Shown here one piece after another: positions 29,607 to 39,065 of a DNA stretch of 64,000 nt. Under the pieces are notes generated by a model. The model saw only the letters and a list, made by a program, of their open reading frames with translations, ran no database searches and was not told where the DNA came from. The DNA is from Limnovirga soli. Lineage in GTDB: Bacteria; Bacteroidota; Bacteroidia; Chitinophagales; Chitinophagaceae. How positions within the stretch are numbered: the first letter of the stretch is position 1; each line of letters starts with the position of its first letter. The stretch is taken from NCBI RefSeq assembly GCF_013106755.1, contig NZ_WHPF01000003.1, positions 400,755-464,754 of the forward strand, in the 5' to 3' direction. Made by a program: the position numbers and the translations under genes.

Positions 29607-29923
29607 CCCTAATAATAGGGGTTTATGCCAGTGTAAAAGCCTAAAGCAATAAAATCCAGGTAATTTTATCCTATCGTCAAAAATAAAAATCAGGCCCCTT
29701 CGTTTATGCTAAACAATGGAGAAAATAGTTTTGCATGGTTTTTGGTTGTTAATGTTGTAAAGCAATAAAAACACCAAAAGCCGCAAGGATTTTTTTTTAA
29801 AATGACATTAAATAATCTTTATATTCGTTTTAATGTTGTAACTTTCAGCCTTAAATATTTAGTATTGTGTACAAATGAAATCCAACACATTACTAATTAC
29901 CATAACCCTAATATCCTAATCGA
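29607..29923. other. Spacer before the CapD-like gene
   Basis: No gene is seen. It has a short hairpin CCCT-AATAAT-AGGG just after the dehydrogenase stop (29608-29621), followed by only a few T, a weak terminator at best. TAACTTTC near 29839 is one base from a -7 element, without a clear -33. Confidence 0.35.
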
Positions 29924-31927
29924 ATGAGCTGGTCTACCATCCTAAAACTTGGTTATACCCCACGGTGGGTAGTAGTACTAATGGATTTTTTCCTTAGTAT
30001 GTTTTCCATTATTCTTTCTTTTTTATTGTATTACAAACTAAAAACAGACGCGTTATCTTCTGCACAGTTTACACGGGGTGTTGCTATAACACTGGCATTT
30101 TACACCATTAGTTTTTTTCTTATCAAATCCTATAAGGAAATTATTCGCCATGCCACTTACCAAAGCGTATTTAAAATTTTTCTGGTAGCATTATTGGCTA
30201 ATGGGTCCTTGTTGGCTGTAAATCTGCTTTTTGGCAAGCAAATGAAACTGCATACATTACCTAATGTGGTAATTATCATTAACTTTTTTATCTCCTTTTT
30301 TATGATGGGTGGCAGCAGGGTGTTTATAAAAAACCTGTTTAAAACTGCCATGAAAATCAATACAGATCCTGTTGTTATTTATGGCTCAGGCAATATTGGC
30401 CAGGCAGCTATGCGCCTTTTATTGCCCAATACCCAGTCTAAATGGAAAGTAGTAGCATTAATAGATGACAGGCCAAACATTAAAGGTAAGCGGGTAGCTG
30501 GTATTCCCATTGTTGCCACCAGCCAGATTGAAAAAGTGATTTCAAAATACGGAGTAAAGAATGCCATTATTGCCGTAGATGATATAAGTATAGAACGCCG
30601 CAACGAAGTAGCTGCTCTTTTTATCGGTCATGGTTTGCAGGTTTCGGTAATGCCTTCCATGCGGCACCAGCCGGATGGCGAATTAACCTTACGCCGCTTA
30701 AAGAAAATAAATATTGAAGATCTGCTGGAAAGGGAGCCTATTAAAATAAATAACGTACAAATAAGTGCTTCTCTTAAAGGTAAAAGAGTACTTATTACCG
30801 GTGCCGCAGGCTCTATTGGCAGCGAAATTGTACGCCAGGTTGCTTCTTTCCACCCTGAAATTATTGTGCTGTGCGATGTGGCAGAATCACCCCTGCATAG
30901 CATTGGACTGGAGTTGGAAGAGAAATTTAAGGGCCTTAACTATAAACTATTTATTTCCAGTATTACCGATGCGAAAAGGATGAAGAACCTGTTTAGGGAT
31001 TATACGCCCGATGTGGTTTTTCATGCCGCTGCCTATAAGCATGTGCCCATGATGGAAGATCATCCGCATGAAGCCATATTGAACAATGTGCTGGGTACTA
31101 AAATGATGGCCGACCTATCAGTACAGCATGGCGTAGAGCGTTTTGTGATGGTTTCAACTGATAAGGCGGTTAACCCCACCAATGTTATGGGTGCATCCAA
31201 ACGTCTGGCCGAAATGTATATTCAGGGTTTGTATGAGCAATCTATTCAGCCAGCCAATCTGCAGGCTTCCCGGTTTAAGAAAACCCTGTTTATTACCACC
31301 CGTTTTGGTAATGTGCTGGCTTCTAATGGCAGCGTAATACCACATTTTAAAGCCCAGCTGGAAAGAGGTGGTCCATTAACTGTAACACATCCAGATATTA
31401 CCCGCTTTTTTATGACCATTCATGAAGCCTGCCAACTGGTATTGGAAGCTGCTGTAATGGGCAAGGGTGGCGAAATATTTGTATTCGATATGGGTAAATC
31501 TATCCGCATTGCCGATTTGGCCCGCAATATGATTACCCTTGCCGGTTTAAAGCCCGATGTAGATGTAAAAATTACTTATACCGGATTGCGCCCAGGCGAA
31601 AAATTATACGAAGAAGTGTTAAGCGAAGATGAAACCAATCTGCCTACTTATCACCCAAAAATAATGCTTGCCCGTGTGCAAAGCACCGATTACGAAATCA
31701 TCAATGAAGCTATTACCGACCTGGTAACAATTGCCCGCAAAGGCAACGAGTGGGAGTGCGTTAAAGCTATGAAAGATATTTTGCCCGAGTTTATCAGCAA
31801 TAATTCTAAGTTCGAAGATCTGGATCAGTTGCAAATACAACCTATTAGCCCCGATTCTAATACCGCCCGTTTGGTAAGGTTGGTAAACAGCAATAATATT
31901 CCTGGAGATTTAAAACAAAGCATGTAG
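29924..31927 (+). CDS. CapD/FlaA1-like UDP-sugar 4,6-dehydratase, membrane-bound
   Basis: A 667-aa enzyme with four N-terminal membrane helices (about 15-130), a first Rossmann-like domain (DPVVIYGSGNIGQAAMRLL) and a catalytic SDR domain (RVLITGAAGSIGSEIVRQV, AAYKHVPMMEDHPHEA, STDKAVNPTNVMGASKR). The catalytic Tyr is replaced by Met in the NVMGASK motif, as is normal for the WbpM/CapD class. It usually converts UDP-GlcNAc to a 4-keto-6-deoxy sugar. It closes the polysaccharide locus. Confidence 0.95.
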   Translation: MSWSTILKLGYTPRWVVVLMDFFLSMFSIILSFLLYYKLKTDALSSAQFTRGVAITLAFYTISFFLIKSYKEIIRHATYQSVFKIFLVALLANGSLLAVNLLFGKQMKLHTLPNVVIIINFFISFFMMGGSRVFIKNLFKTAMKINTDPVVIYGSGNIGQAAMRLLLPNTQSKWKVVALIDDRPNIKGKRVAGIPIVATSQIEKVISKYGVKNAIIAVDDISIERRNEVAALFIGHGLQVSVMPSMRHQPDGELTLRRLKKINIEDLLEREPIKINNVQISASLKGKRVLITGAAGSIGSEIVRQVASFHPEIIVLCDVAESPLHSIGLELEEKFKGLNYKLFISSITDAKRMKNLFRDYTPDVVFHAAAYKHVPMMEDHPHEAILNNVLGTKMMADLSVQHGVERFVMVSTDKAVNPTNVMGASKRLAEMYIQGLYEQSIQPANLQASRFKKTLFITTRFGNVLASNGSVIPHFKAQLERGGPLTVTHPDITRFFMTIHEACQLVLEAAVMGKGGEIFVFDMGKSIRIADLARNMITLAGLKPDVDVKITYTGLRPGEKLYEEVLSEDETNLPTYHPKIMLARVQSTDYEIINEAITDLVTIARKGNEWECVKAMKDILPEFISNNSKFEDLDQLQIQPISPDSNTARLVRLVNSNNIPGDLKQSM

Positions 31928-31950
31928 CACTATAACTAAAACTGGTATGT

Positions 31951-31976
31951 CCCCATCTTTGGTAACAGAGATGGGG
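31951..31976 (+). terminator. Hairpin after the CapD-like gene
   Basis: CCCCATCT and AGATGGGG form a perfect 8-bp stem with a 10-base loop 24 bp after the stop. There is no T-run behind it, so termination is possible but not shown; it may be part of the adjoining REP-like pair. Confidence 0.45.
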
Positions 31977-31980
31977 CATG

Positions 31981-32064
31981 CTTGCGTCGCACTCTTGTAC
32001 GGCAACAATGCTATGCAGCAAGACTGTTGCACATAGAACCGAACCCAAAAGTGTGCGACGCAAG
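31981..32064. repeat. Paired REP-like element
   Basis: Facing cores at 31981-32001 (+) and 32048-32064 (-) lie between the convergent CapD-like and helicase genes, where they could act as a two-way terminator. TTTGCCGGGTCC follows on the right. Confidence 0.8.
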
Positions 32065-32105
32065 TAAAGCCGCCAATACTAGTTTTGCCGGGTCCATAAT
32101 TACTG

Positions 32106-34610
32106 CTATTTTCCTTTTGCTAAATCTTCCTGCATGCGTTTTATTCGATCCTCCAGTTTTTCTGAGGATAAATTATTTCTGTTTAACCCATCGGCAATAA
32201 TAGGGAAGGAGAGCGGCGTTAATTGCTGCGGAAAACGAATAATAATGCGGCTTTGCTGTATACGCTGTAAGGCATTGCGCAAACGTACTTCTTCCATTTG
32301 CTGGTCAAATACTTCCTGATAAGCCTGTCTTAATAAAATATTATTGGCATCATACTCACTAAACACCTTAAACAGCAATGAGGCCGATGATTGCAAGTGC
32401 CTGGCTTTTTTTTGCTCACCGGGAAAACCCTGAAAAATCAATCCGCCAATCACCGCAATATCCCTGAATTTGCGCGAAGCCATTTCTACCGAGTTTACAC
32501 TTTTTTGAATGTCAGCCAGCAGGTTATCGGTGGTAAATAATTCGCTTGCATTGGTATCATCTACGGGTATTGGTTTATCGCTCAGGAGCTCAAAACCATA
32601 GTCGTTCATGGCAATTGAAAAGGTGATGGGTATAATTCGGCTAATGCGTTGTGCCATAAGCGCACTCATGGCTTCGTGTACCTGTCTGCCTTCAAAGGGA
32701 TATACCATCAGGTGGTAGCCATCTTTATCTGCAATTTGCTCAATCAGCAGTTCATCGTGTTTGGGTATATGCGATAATTGCCGCTGCAAATCAAATAAGG
32801 GTTGCAGACTTTTCAGTTCGGGTTCCTGCAGGTTATTATCGGCAATAGCATCAAAGGTTTGTCGTAAAACGCGGCCAAGGTTGGCAGTAAGGCTCATGCG
32901 GCCTCCCATCCAGCTGGGCACCTGCGATTTTTTTGCGTTCGATTTTTTTACAAAAACCGTCATGTCTTTAATCGCCACCAGTTCTACATTGCGCCCAGCC
33001 AGTGTAAATACATCACCCGGTTCCAACCGGCTGATAAAGTATTCTTCAATTACCCCAATATAGCCGCCGGTCATAAATTTTACCTTTAGCATGGCATCGC
33101 TTACTATGGTGCCAATATGCATGCGGTGCCGCATGGCAATGCGCCGGCTGCGTATAAAGTAAAGTCCATTTTCCACCTCTACTTTTTTATACTCGTCATA
33201 TTGTTGTAAGGCCCGGCCGCCACTGGTTATGTGTAAGAGCACTTCCTCCCAGTCTGCCCGGTTAATATCGGCATAGCAATGGGTATTTTGTATTTCTGCT
33301 AAAATGGTATCAGGTTTAAAACCGCCACCAACGGCCAGTGTGCAAAGGTATTGTATCAGTACATCGTAACACAAAAGCATCGGGTCCCTGCTTTCAATTT
33401 CGCCCTGTACAATGGCTTGTTTTAAGGCGGCTGCTTCCACCAGTTCAAGGGCATGGGTGGGCAAAAAATAAATAGTGCTAATGTCTCCCGGCCGGTGGCC
33501 ACTGCGCCCAGCCCTTTGTAAAAACCGCGAAACGCCCTTGGGAGAGCCTACCTGTATTACCGTATTTACCGGCCTAAAATCAACGCCCAGGTCCAGACTG
33601 GCTGTACAAATAACTGCTTTTAGTTTTTCCGTATGCAGTGCATCTTCTACCCATAAGCGTAATTCCTGTTCAATACTGCCATGATGCAAAGCTATGGCAC
33701 CCGCCAGTTGAGGAGCTACTTGTAACAGGGTTTGATACCATGTTTCACTCATGCCCCGGGTATTTATGAACACCAGCGTGGTGGTACTCTGCTCAATTAT
33801 GGGTACAATTTCTGCAGCCATTCTAATGCCCAAATGCCCGGCCCATGGGTATTTTTCTATCTCGGCAGGAATAATGGAAAATACTTCTGTTTGTTTATGC
33901 AGGTTGGCTTTTACAATTACTGGTGTAGTATAGGCTTTAACGGGGTATAGCAATACATCCATGGCCTGTTGCAGGTTACCTATTGTGGCGCTAATACCCC
34001 AAAGACTAAGTACATTATCTAAGGCGCCACCATTCTGTTCTACCAGGCAGCCTACAATACGCGAAATAGCCAGCTCAGTTTGAACGCCGCGTTTACTACC
34101 CAGCAGTTCGTGCCATTCATCTACGGCAATAATGCGTAGGGTAGCAAATGTTTGGGGGTATTGTTTTTGTGCCAGCAGCAGGTGCAGGCTTTCGGGGGTA
34201 ATAATCAAAACCTCCGGCATATGATTTTTTTGCTTTTGCCTTTCCCCGGTAGTAGTATCGCCATTGCGTATGCCTACTTTCCATTGCAAACCCAGTTGGG
34301 CAATGGCTGTTTCCATGGCACGGCCAATATCTTTAGCCAATGCCCGCAAAGGTGTTACCCATAGTAGCTGAAGTCCGTTGTTTTTTTGGCTGGTGTACGA
34401 ATCAGGGTATTGGTTGATAAATTGTATTAGCGCCCCCAAAAAAACCGAGTAGGTTTTACCGCAGCCTGTAGGGGCATTTACCAGCCCGCTATGGCCCTGT
34501 GCAATATGTTGCCATACTGCCTGCTGAAAAGCAAAAGGCGCCAGCCCCTGTGTTTCTAGCCATTGTTCTATTACCCGGTAACCTTTACTAATTTCTGCTT
34601 CGCTGTTCAT
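32106..34610 (-). CDS. Lhr-like DEXH-box helicase (ligase-associated type)
   Basis: An ATP-dependent DNA/RNA helicase of the Lhr clan, 834 aa, the size of the form found in bacterial ligase-associated DNA-repair operons. It has the Q-motif region FQQAVW, Walker A NAPTGCGKTYSVFLGAL, TPLRALAKD, TPESLHLLL, the DEXH box AVDEWHELLG, SATIGNLQQAM, ICTASLDLGVDF and QRAGRSGHRPGD, followed by the Lhr-specific C-terminal region. The usual partner genes (ligase, exonuclease, phosphoesterase) are not adjacent here. Confidence 0.9.
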   Translation of the reverse strand: MNSEAEISKGYRVIEQWLETQGLAPFAFQQAVWQHIAQGHSGLVNAPTGCGKTYSVFLGALIQFINQYPDSYTSQKNNGLQLLWVTPLRALAKDIGRAMETAIAQLGLQWKVGIRNGDTTTGERQKQKNHMPEVLIITPESLHLLLAQKQYPQTFATLRIIAVDEWHELLGSKRGVQTELAISRIVGCLVEQNGGALDNVLSLWGISATIGNLQQAMDVLLYPVKAYTTPVIVKANLHKQTEVFSIIPAEIEKYPWAGHLGIRMAAEIVPIIEQSTTTLVFINTRGMSETWYQTLLQVAPQLAGAIALHHGSIEQELRLWVEDALHTEKLKAVICTASLDLGVDFRPVNTVIQVGSPKGVSRFLQRAGRSGHRPGDISTIYFLPTHALELVEAAALKQAIVQGEIESRDPMLLCYDVLIQYLCTLAVGGGFKPDTILAEIQNTHCYADINRADWEEVLLHITSGGRALQQYDEYKKVEVENGLYFIRSRRIAMRHRMHIGTIVSDAMLKVKFMTGGYIGVIEEYFISRLEPGDVFTLAGRNVELVAIKDMTVFVKKSNAKKSQVPSWMGGRMSLTANLGRVLRQTFDAIADNNLQEPELKSLQPLFDLQRQLSHIPKHDELLIEQIADKDGYHLMVYPFEGRQVHEAMSALMAQRISRIIPITFSIAMNDYGFELLSDKPIPVDDTNASELFTTDNLLADIQKSVNSVEMASRKFRDIAVIGGLIFQGFPGEQKKARHLQSSASLLFKVFSEYDANNILLRQAYQEVFDQQMEEVRLRNALQRIQQSRIIIRFPQQLTPLSFPIIADGLNRNNLSSEKLEDRIKRMQEDLAKGK

Positions 34611-34731
34611 GCTAATGCGCTGTTGCGGCTAATGTACAACTAAAGCCTTGTTTTAAATGGTGCAGCAAATATTACCCGTTATTGTTTAAGGGATGATTTT
34701 GTAACCCGCAATAGCACTGTTGGCGGCTTTA

Positions 34732-34752
34732 CTTGCGTCGCACACTTGTACG
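34732..34752 (+). repeat. REP-like core, forward
   Basis: CTTGCGTCGCAC-A-CTTGTACG in the 210-bp spacer upstream of the helicase, with ACCCGCAATAG 25-30 bp to the left. Confidence 0.8.
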
Positions 34753-34821
34753 TGTATAACTTTACTCAACTTTAATTAAAGCATGAAGTTTCATAAGCAT
34801 ACAAACCATGCGAATAGTTAC

Positions 34822-35214
34822 TTATTTTAATCGTTCCAGTTTGCCTTTACGTTTTACAATGTTTTTATAATCCCATTGAATTTCTCTGGATTTTTTTAGC
34901 CAGCATGTTAATAGCCCGGTATCAATTTCGGTAACATCGTTATAGAAAATAGATGCGTCCTTAAATTTTTCTCCTCTAACAGGTAAGCCGGCTTCTTCAA
35001 AGTCAGCTCCACTCCAAAACATTAGCCGAATGCCAGCTTTTTGTTTACTATAACCAACTATTGGGTTACCATCTAAAAACCAAACAGGATGAGAGTGCCA
35101 GATTTTATTTTCAGCATCAGTTAATACTGTATCAATAGTGGTGGCCAGCAGGTTGCAAATTTCCTGGTGATTTGTTGTTAATTGTTCATTGTAGATGGTT
35201 ACGGCTGCTTGCAT
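34822..35214 (-). CDS. DUF1801-family protein
   Basis: A small cytoplasmic protein of the YdhG/DUF1801 type, sometimes called iron chaperone-like; its true role is unknown. The frame is open to 35304, but that start would overlap the hydrolase gene; the Met at 35214 (MQAAVTIYNEQ) is more likely, giving 130 aa. Typical features are KIWHSHPVWFLDGNPIVGYS, RLMFWSGADFEEAGL and the terminal IVKRKGKLERLK. It lies 64 bp downstream of the alpha/beta hydrolase. Confidence 0.65.
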   Translation of the reverse strand: MQAAVTIYNEQLTTNHQEICNLLATTIDTVLTDAENKIWHSHPVWFLDGNPIVGYSKQKAGIRLMFWSGADFEEAGLPVRGEKFKDASIFYNDVTEIDTGLLTCWLKKSREIQWDYKNIVKRKGKLERLK

Positions 35215-35278
35215 TTGTTGTGGATTATTGTTGTTAAATATGGCTGATAAAAGCAGGTAATTTCCATTGGGTTGCCCC

Positions 35279-36115
35279 TTATTGTTTACCCGTGAATAAA
35301 TCAACCGTGGATACCTTTGAAAAAGGCTGATTTAAAAAGTCTAATAAAACCAAATCAAACAATACCGGCTTTTCATAAGATCCAAAATGAGTTGCCCCCG
35401 GCATTACAAAAAAATTAGAGTTCACTATGTTATTAAATATTTGAATGGAATGTTCAAGCCTAATCACATCTCTGTCGCCCGACATAATTAATACAGGGCA
35501 TTTTATTTTTTGTAAATCCTGCACCGTAATATTTGGTTGATATGCCAATAATGAATATAGTCTTTTTGTAGTAAAATTTTTTGTGGTTTTTAAGGTGTCT
35601 AAAACCAGATGATCAATCTCATCAAAAATGGCTTTTTTCCCCGGAAACATATTTGCACCAAAAGTAGCCAGCTTAGCTATTTTGTTGGGATAATTGATGG
35701 CGAGCAAAAGCCCTAAAATACCTCCATCACTTTGTCCCGAAACAAATGCACTGTCTATATGTAAAGAGTCCAACAACACTTTAATATCATTGGCCATTTG
35801 CACATAAGTCAATTCTTTGGTGATGGAATCAATTGATTTTCCATGACCCCTGCTATCAATGGCAATCACGGTAAAAAACTGTTTAAAATAGTCAATCTTT
35901 GCCCGAGAACTTCTTATCGATCCTCCGTTGCCATGTAAAAAAATCAAGGGCTTTCCCGTACCATATATTTCATAGTACATATCTATGCCATTTAGGTGAA
36001 TATAGTTGCCGGCTTTGTCATTATTGCCATAATTAATGGCCGTATTATCCTGGGCAATACCTGATAAACAAAAATGTATACATAGTATGGCAATCAATAA
36101 TTTTATCTGCTTCAT
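35279..36115 (-). CDS. Alpha/beta hydrolase, secreted
   Basis: A 278-aa alpha/beta-fold hydrolase with a signal peptide (LCIHFCLSGIAQD, cleavage near residue 21). The oxyanion region is FLHGNGGSIRSS, the nucleophile elbow VSGQSDGGILG (G-x-S-x-G), and the His is in MPGATHFGSYEKP. The acid is probably in MSGDRDVIRLEHS. It likely acts in the periplasm on a small ester or similar substrate, which cannot be named. Confidence 0.85.
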   Translation of the reverse strand: MKQIKLLIAILCIHFCLSGIAQDNTAINYGNNDKAGNYIHLNGIDMYYEIYGTGKPLIFLHGNGGSIRSSRAKIDYFKQFFTVIAIDSRGHGKSIDSITKELTYVQMANDIKVLLDSLHIDSAFVSGQSDGGILGLLLAINYPNKIAKLATFGANMFPGKKAIFDEIDHLVLDTLKTTKNFTTKRLYSLLAYQPNITVQDLQKIKCPVLIMSGDRDVIRLEHSIQIFNNIVNSNFFVMPGATHFGSYEKPVLFDLVLLDFLNQPFSKVSTVDLFTGKQ

Positions 36116-36319
36116 AGTTAGTGTGTAAGTGTCTTCAAAATTATACGACTATGTTCGTACTAATTTTAAAGATTATGATATGAGGTTATAGGCAGGTATT
36201 TCTGGTAAGCAAGCCAATCACTAAAGCACAAAAAAATAGGTGATTGTGTAAAAACGGTTACTCAGCTATTATGCCAAATAATTGTAGCGTCACAATAGCA
36301 CAATGCAATTTGAACAGAG

Positions 36320-36754
36320 CTACTTTTCTGAGCTAAAAACCCTTTCCATTTTTTTCCATTTTATCGGGGGGAAGCTATTACTAAGTTGGTTTGAGGTTGG
36401 TTTACGCACCTTGGTTATTTTTCCCTCCTCTATCAATCTTGCTGAAGCAGTTGACCAGTCTGGCAAAACTCCACTTTCCTCTGTCCAATGAAAATAGGAT
36501 GCCTCGCAACACCAATAAGGTAGATTTTGCATGGCATTCCGGTGGGCAACCGAGTTTCTGAATGTTTTCATTTTATCCCCATCTTCCCAAATAGTCAGTG
36601 TCCAAAATGTAAGGCCCTTGTCTACCAACTCCTTACCACTTAAAAAGCCAGATGTAATTTGTAGTTGTTTTACCGACGCCTCATTTGCCCGCATAAAGGG
36701 TATTAAATACAAAATTGATTTTACTTTCAATCGGGTAATAGAGACAAATGGCAT
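36320..36754 (-). CDS. DUF3291-like protein (dimeric alpha/beta-barrel type)
   Basis: A 144-aa protein starting at the Met of MPFVSITRLKVKS (an upstream Met at 36781 is less likely). The order of a beta-strand start, SGFLSGKELVDKGLTFWTLT, WEDGDKMKTFRNSVAHRNAM and a Trp-rich YFHWTEESGVLPDW fits the DUF3291/spheroidene-monooxygenase-like group of dimeric alpha/beta-barrels. Function is unknown. It stands alone between two spacers. Confidence 0.6.
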   Translation of the reverse strand: MPFVSITRLKVKSILYLIPFMRANEASVKQLQITSGFLSGKELVDKGLTFWTLTIWEDGDKMKTFRNSVAHRNAMQNLPYWCCEASYFHWTEESGVLPDWSTASARLIEEGKITKVRKPTSNQLSNSFPPIKWKKMERVFSSEK

Positions 36755-36948
36755 ACAATTAATTTTTATGGTTGATAACAAAGCAAAATACCTGGCATTG
36801 TTTAAAAATAGGTAAACAGTTTAGCCAAACCAAAAAAGCAGGTATTTAAAAACCATCATGTATAGGTTTTTATTTCTGCAGTTACTATTTCAAAAAACAG
36901 GGTAAACAGTAGGTGGTTGGGCCTGGCTATGTATCATATGGCAGCCCA

Positions 36949-36969
36949 CTTGCGTCGCACTCTTGTACG
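36949..36969 (+). repeat. REP-like core, forward
   Basis: CTTGCGTCGCAC-T-CTTGTACG preceded by GGCAGCCCA and followed by CATAACATTGTGCAGC, the extended form also found at 38956, 42038, 43482 and 45152. Confidence 0.85.
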
Positions 36970-37075
36970 CCATAACATTGTGCAGCAGATAAAATACAGC
37001 TAATAAAACCCTAATCGTTTACTGGTACACCAATCATGTCAGGTAAATAACATTTTAAAGAATTGACTGCAATAA

Positions 37076-37651
37076 TTACATACGGCTATCAATTTCAATG
37101 TCATACTTATCCAATAGGCCGGCAATATGCATTAAAGAAAATTTAGCCTTTTTTATCCGGTTAAGCGCCGGGTCAATTGAATAATTGTAAGAGGTTCTAA
37201 AATCGGCTTTTTCAATAATGGAGTTTTTAAAAATGGCCCTGGCCAAATCACAATTATCAAAAACAGCACCTGTTAAATCACATTCCATAAAATCTACTTC
37301 ATGCAATTGCGATTGCTTAAAGCTGGTTTTTTTGATGATCGTTTGAAAAAATGAAGCATAAGTTAGGTTACAATTATCAATGCTAAAAGAAAGTCCAAAT
37401 TGACTGCAATGTTCAAAATGCAGCCCCAGCATTTTGCAATCTTTAAATGTAATATCTCTAAAGGCAGTTTTTGTTAGGTTAGCCAAACTTAAATTACATC
37501 CATCAAAAACACAATCAACAAACCTGATTTCAGCCAGGTCAGTACTTGAAAAATCACAAGTGTTAAAAGTGCAATTTTCATATTCTCCTTTTTCTAAAGG
37601 TTGTTTTGTAAAATCACATTTCTCAAAACTTTTATCTTCAATAATTTCCAT
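37076..37651 (-). CDS. Pentapeptide-repeat protein
   Basis: A 191-aa protein built of A(D/N)LXX-type pentapeptides from about residue 10 to 160, for example CDFSSTDLAEIRFVDCVFDG and CDLTGAVFDNCDLARAIFKN, with a Phe or Leu at every fifth place. Such proteins fold into a right-handed quadrilateral beta-helix. The length and the C-terminal helix (IKKAKFSLMHIAGLLDKYDI) resemble the Qnr/MfpA group that mimics DNA and protects gyrase, but that role is only a possibility. Confidence 0.85.
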   Translation of the reverse strand: MEIIEDKSFEKCDFTKQPLEKGEYENCTFNTCDFSSTDLAEIRFVDCVFDGCNLSLANLTKTAFRDITFKDCKMLGLHFEHCSQFGLSFSIDNCNLTYASFFQTIIKKTSFKQSQLHEVDFMECDLTGAVFDNCDLARAIFKNSIIEKADFRTSYNYSIDPALNRIKKAKFSLMHIAGLLDKYDIEIDSRM

Positions 37652-37706
37652 TTCTATCGGCTTTAATCAAATTTTTCTAATATTTCACTGTACAATTGCG
37701 GGCTAC

Positions 37707-37871
37707 TCAAAAATACCATTCCAATTGCCATTTCTCAAAATTCAGGTTGCTAAAAATGGCTAATTGCCGGTATGCGATACTCATGTGGCCGTAAAACATT
37801 TTGCTGTTGTTATATACCGGAAAATGGTTTGAGGCTTCATCTAAATGAAATGTTAGCCCATTGGTGTGCAA
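37707..37871 (-). CDS. Possible small ORF downstream of the VOC gene
   Basis: A 54-codon frame between the VOC and pentapeptide genes. It can begin with TTG at 37871, overlapping the VOC stop, or with ATG at 37799 (30 aa, MFYGHMSIAYRQLAIFSNL...). Its composition, with Trp, Tyr and Phe and plausible codons up to FEKWQLEWYF, looks protein-like. It may be a short gene or the tail of a deleted one. I do not recognise it. Confidence 0.3.
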   Translation of the reverse strand: MHTNGLTFHLDEASNHFPVYNNSKMFYGHMSIAYRQLAIFSNLNFEKWQLEWYF

Positions 37872-38245
37872 ATTTCAATTAAAAAACCATCCGGATCTCT
37901 TACATATGCAACCACTTGTCCCCATGGTTTTGTTTTTGGGTTTTCCAGAAGCGTAGCTCCTTCATTTACAGCCGATAAAACAGTTGCTTCAACATCCTCG
38001 GTTGTAAAGCCAATTTCAATTCCAAAAGGTTGTTTTGTTGTACTGCTTTCCATAAAGCCATCCTTTAAATTTGAACCTGCCAAACTTACAGATGCAAAGG
38101 AAAGTGTTGTTTCGCCGGTTAATAATTCAGCATAACTATTGTCTGGTGTAATAAATTTTCTGGCAAAGCCAAATGCCTTCTCATAAAACCCTAATGTTTT
38201 TTCTACATCCTTAACATATAGTATGGTGTATGAAAACTTTATCAT
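37853..38245 (-). CDS. VOC-family (glyoxalase/bleomycin-resistance) protein
   Basis: A 130-aa vicinal-oxygen-chelate protein. FSYTILYVKDVEKTLGFYEKAF is the typical first repeat, the second begins near FGIEIGFTTEDVEATV, and the protein ends in YVRDPDGFLIEICTPM, where the Glu is the usual metal ligand. Members isomerise, bind or modify small molecules; the substrate here is unknown. Another VOC gene lies at 44487-44864, not closely similar. Confidence 0.85.
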   Translation of the reverse strand: MIKFSYTILYVKDVEKTLGFYEKAFGFARKFITPDNSYAELLTGETTLSFASVSLAGSNLKDGFMESSTTKQPFGIEIGFTTEDVEATVLSAVNEGATLLENPKTKPWGQVVAYVRDPDGFLIEICTPMG

Positions 38246-38280
38246 TATGGTTTATTTTATTGTTTCTAAATAATTACTGC

Positions 38281-38766
38281 CTACCTGCTTTTTAATTGTT
38301 CATTCTCTTCCATCAGGTATATCCCTTGTTGTACTATTTTTCCAAAAACTGCTGCAACTATAGCCACTGTTATAGCAATAAAACTGCCTATCATACAAAG
38401 CGCCATAAAACCCGCAGGGTCATCCTCTTTATCGTGAAATATCCTACTGTAAATACCTGCTATCACTATCAGTATACACTGTACTATGGCGCAATATTGT
38501 ATACTACGCAAAACCATCAAAGCCGATGGCGAGAATATTTTATTATCACCAATATAGCCTAATAATCTAAAAGCCTTGTACAGCGCTACAAAAAAAGGGA
38601 TAGATGCCAAATAAGCATACATAATAAACGGATCAGTGTAAATGCTTAACAAATCCAGGTGTTCGGCCCTTCCCTCCGTGGTGGGAAAATAAATCATAAT
38701 GGACAGAGCCACTATACCAATAAGTACAATTACTCCCTGGAGAAATATGGTTGATTTTTGTTTAAT
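38281..38766 (-). CDS. DUF2975 membrane protein, apparently without a standard start codon
   Basis: A small four-helix membrane protein of the DUF2975 family. The first standard start codon is GTG at 38712, but that would begin inside helix 1. The frame is open further upstream, and the residues encoded there (IKQKSTIFLQGVIVLIGIV) complete the first helix and match the family's usual N-terminus. No ATG, GTG or TTG lies between 38712 and the stop at 38802, so translation may begin at ATT 38766, or the start has been mutated. Function is unknown; relatives often sit next to a small HTH regulator, absent here. Confidence 0.7.
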   Translation of the reverse strand: MKQKSTIFLQGVIVLIGIVALSIMIYFPTTEGRAEHLDLLSIYTDPFIMYAYLASIPFFVALYKAFRLLGYIGDNKIFSPSALMVLRSIQYCAIVQCILIVIAGIYSRIFHDKEDDPAGFMALCMIGSFIAITVAIVAAVFGKIVQQGIYLMEENEQLKSR

Positions 38767-38955
38767 AAAATTAATATTACTGATTACCGATACCTGATGC
38801 TATTTGAATAGAAACATACCTTGTACGAATATACTATTTCACAAACCTTCTAAATACTTTATGGTTATTCAATATTGCTCAACTTTTTTTATAGCAGCCC
38901 CAAACCTGGCCAAATGTATGTTTTTAGCCCGGCAACACATTACCATGGCAGCCCA

Positions 38956-38976
38956 CTTGCGTCGCACACTTGTACG
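38956..38976 (+). repeat. REP-like core, forward, extended form
   Basis: TTAGCCCGGCA and GGCAGCCCA precede the core CTTGCGTCGCAC-A-CTTGTACG, and TTATAACATTATGCAGCTG follows. The similarity to the copy at 43482 runs on for about 60 bp downstream. Confidence 0.85.
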
Positions 38977-39065
38977 GTTATAACATTATGCAGCTGATAA
39001 AATAGGGTAGTGGGAAAATGATTCATAAGTATTTGAACCAATAGGGAATACACAAATATGGAATG

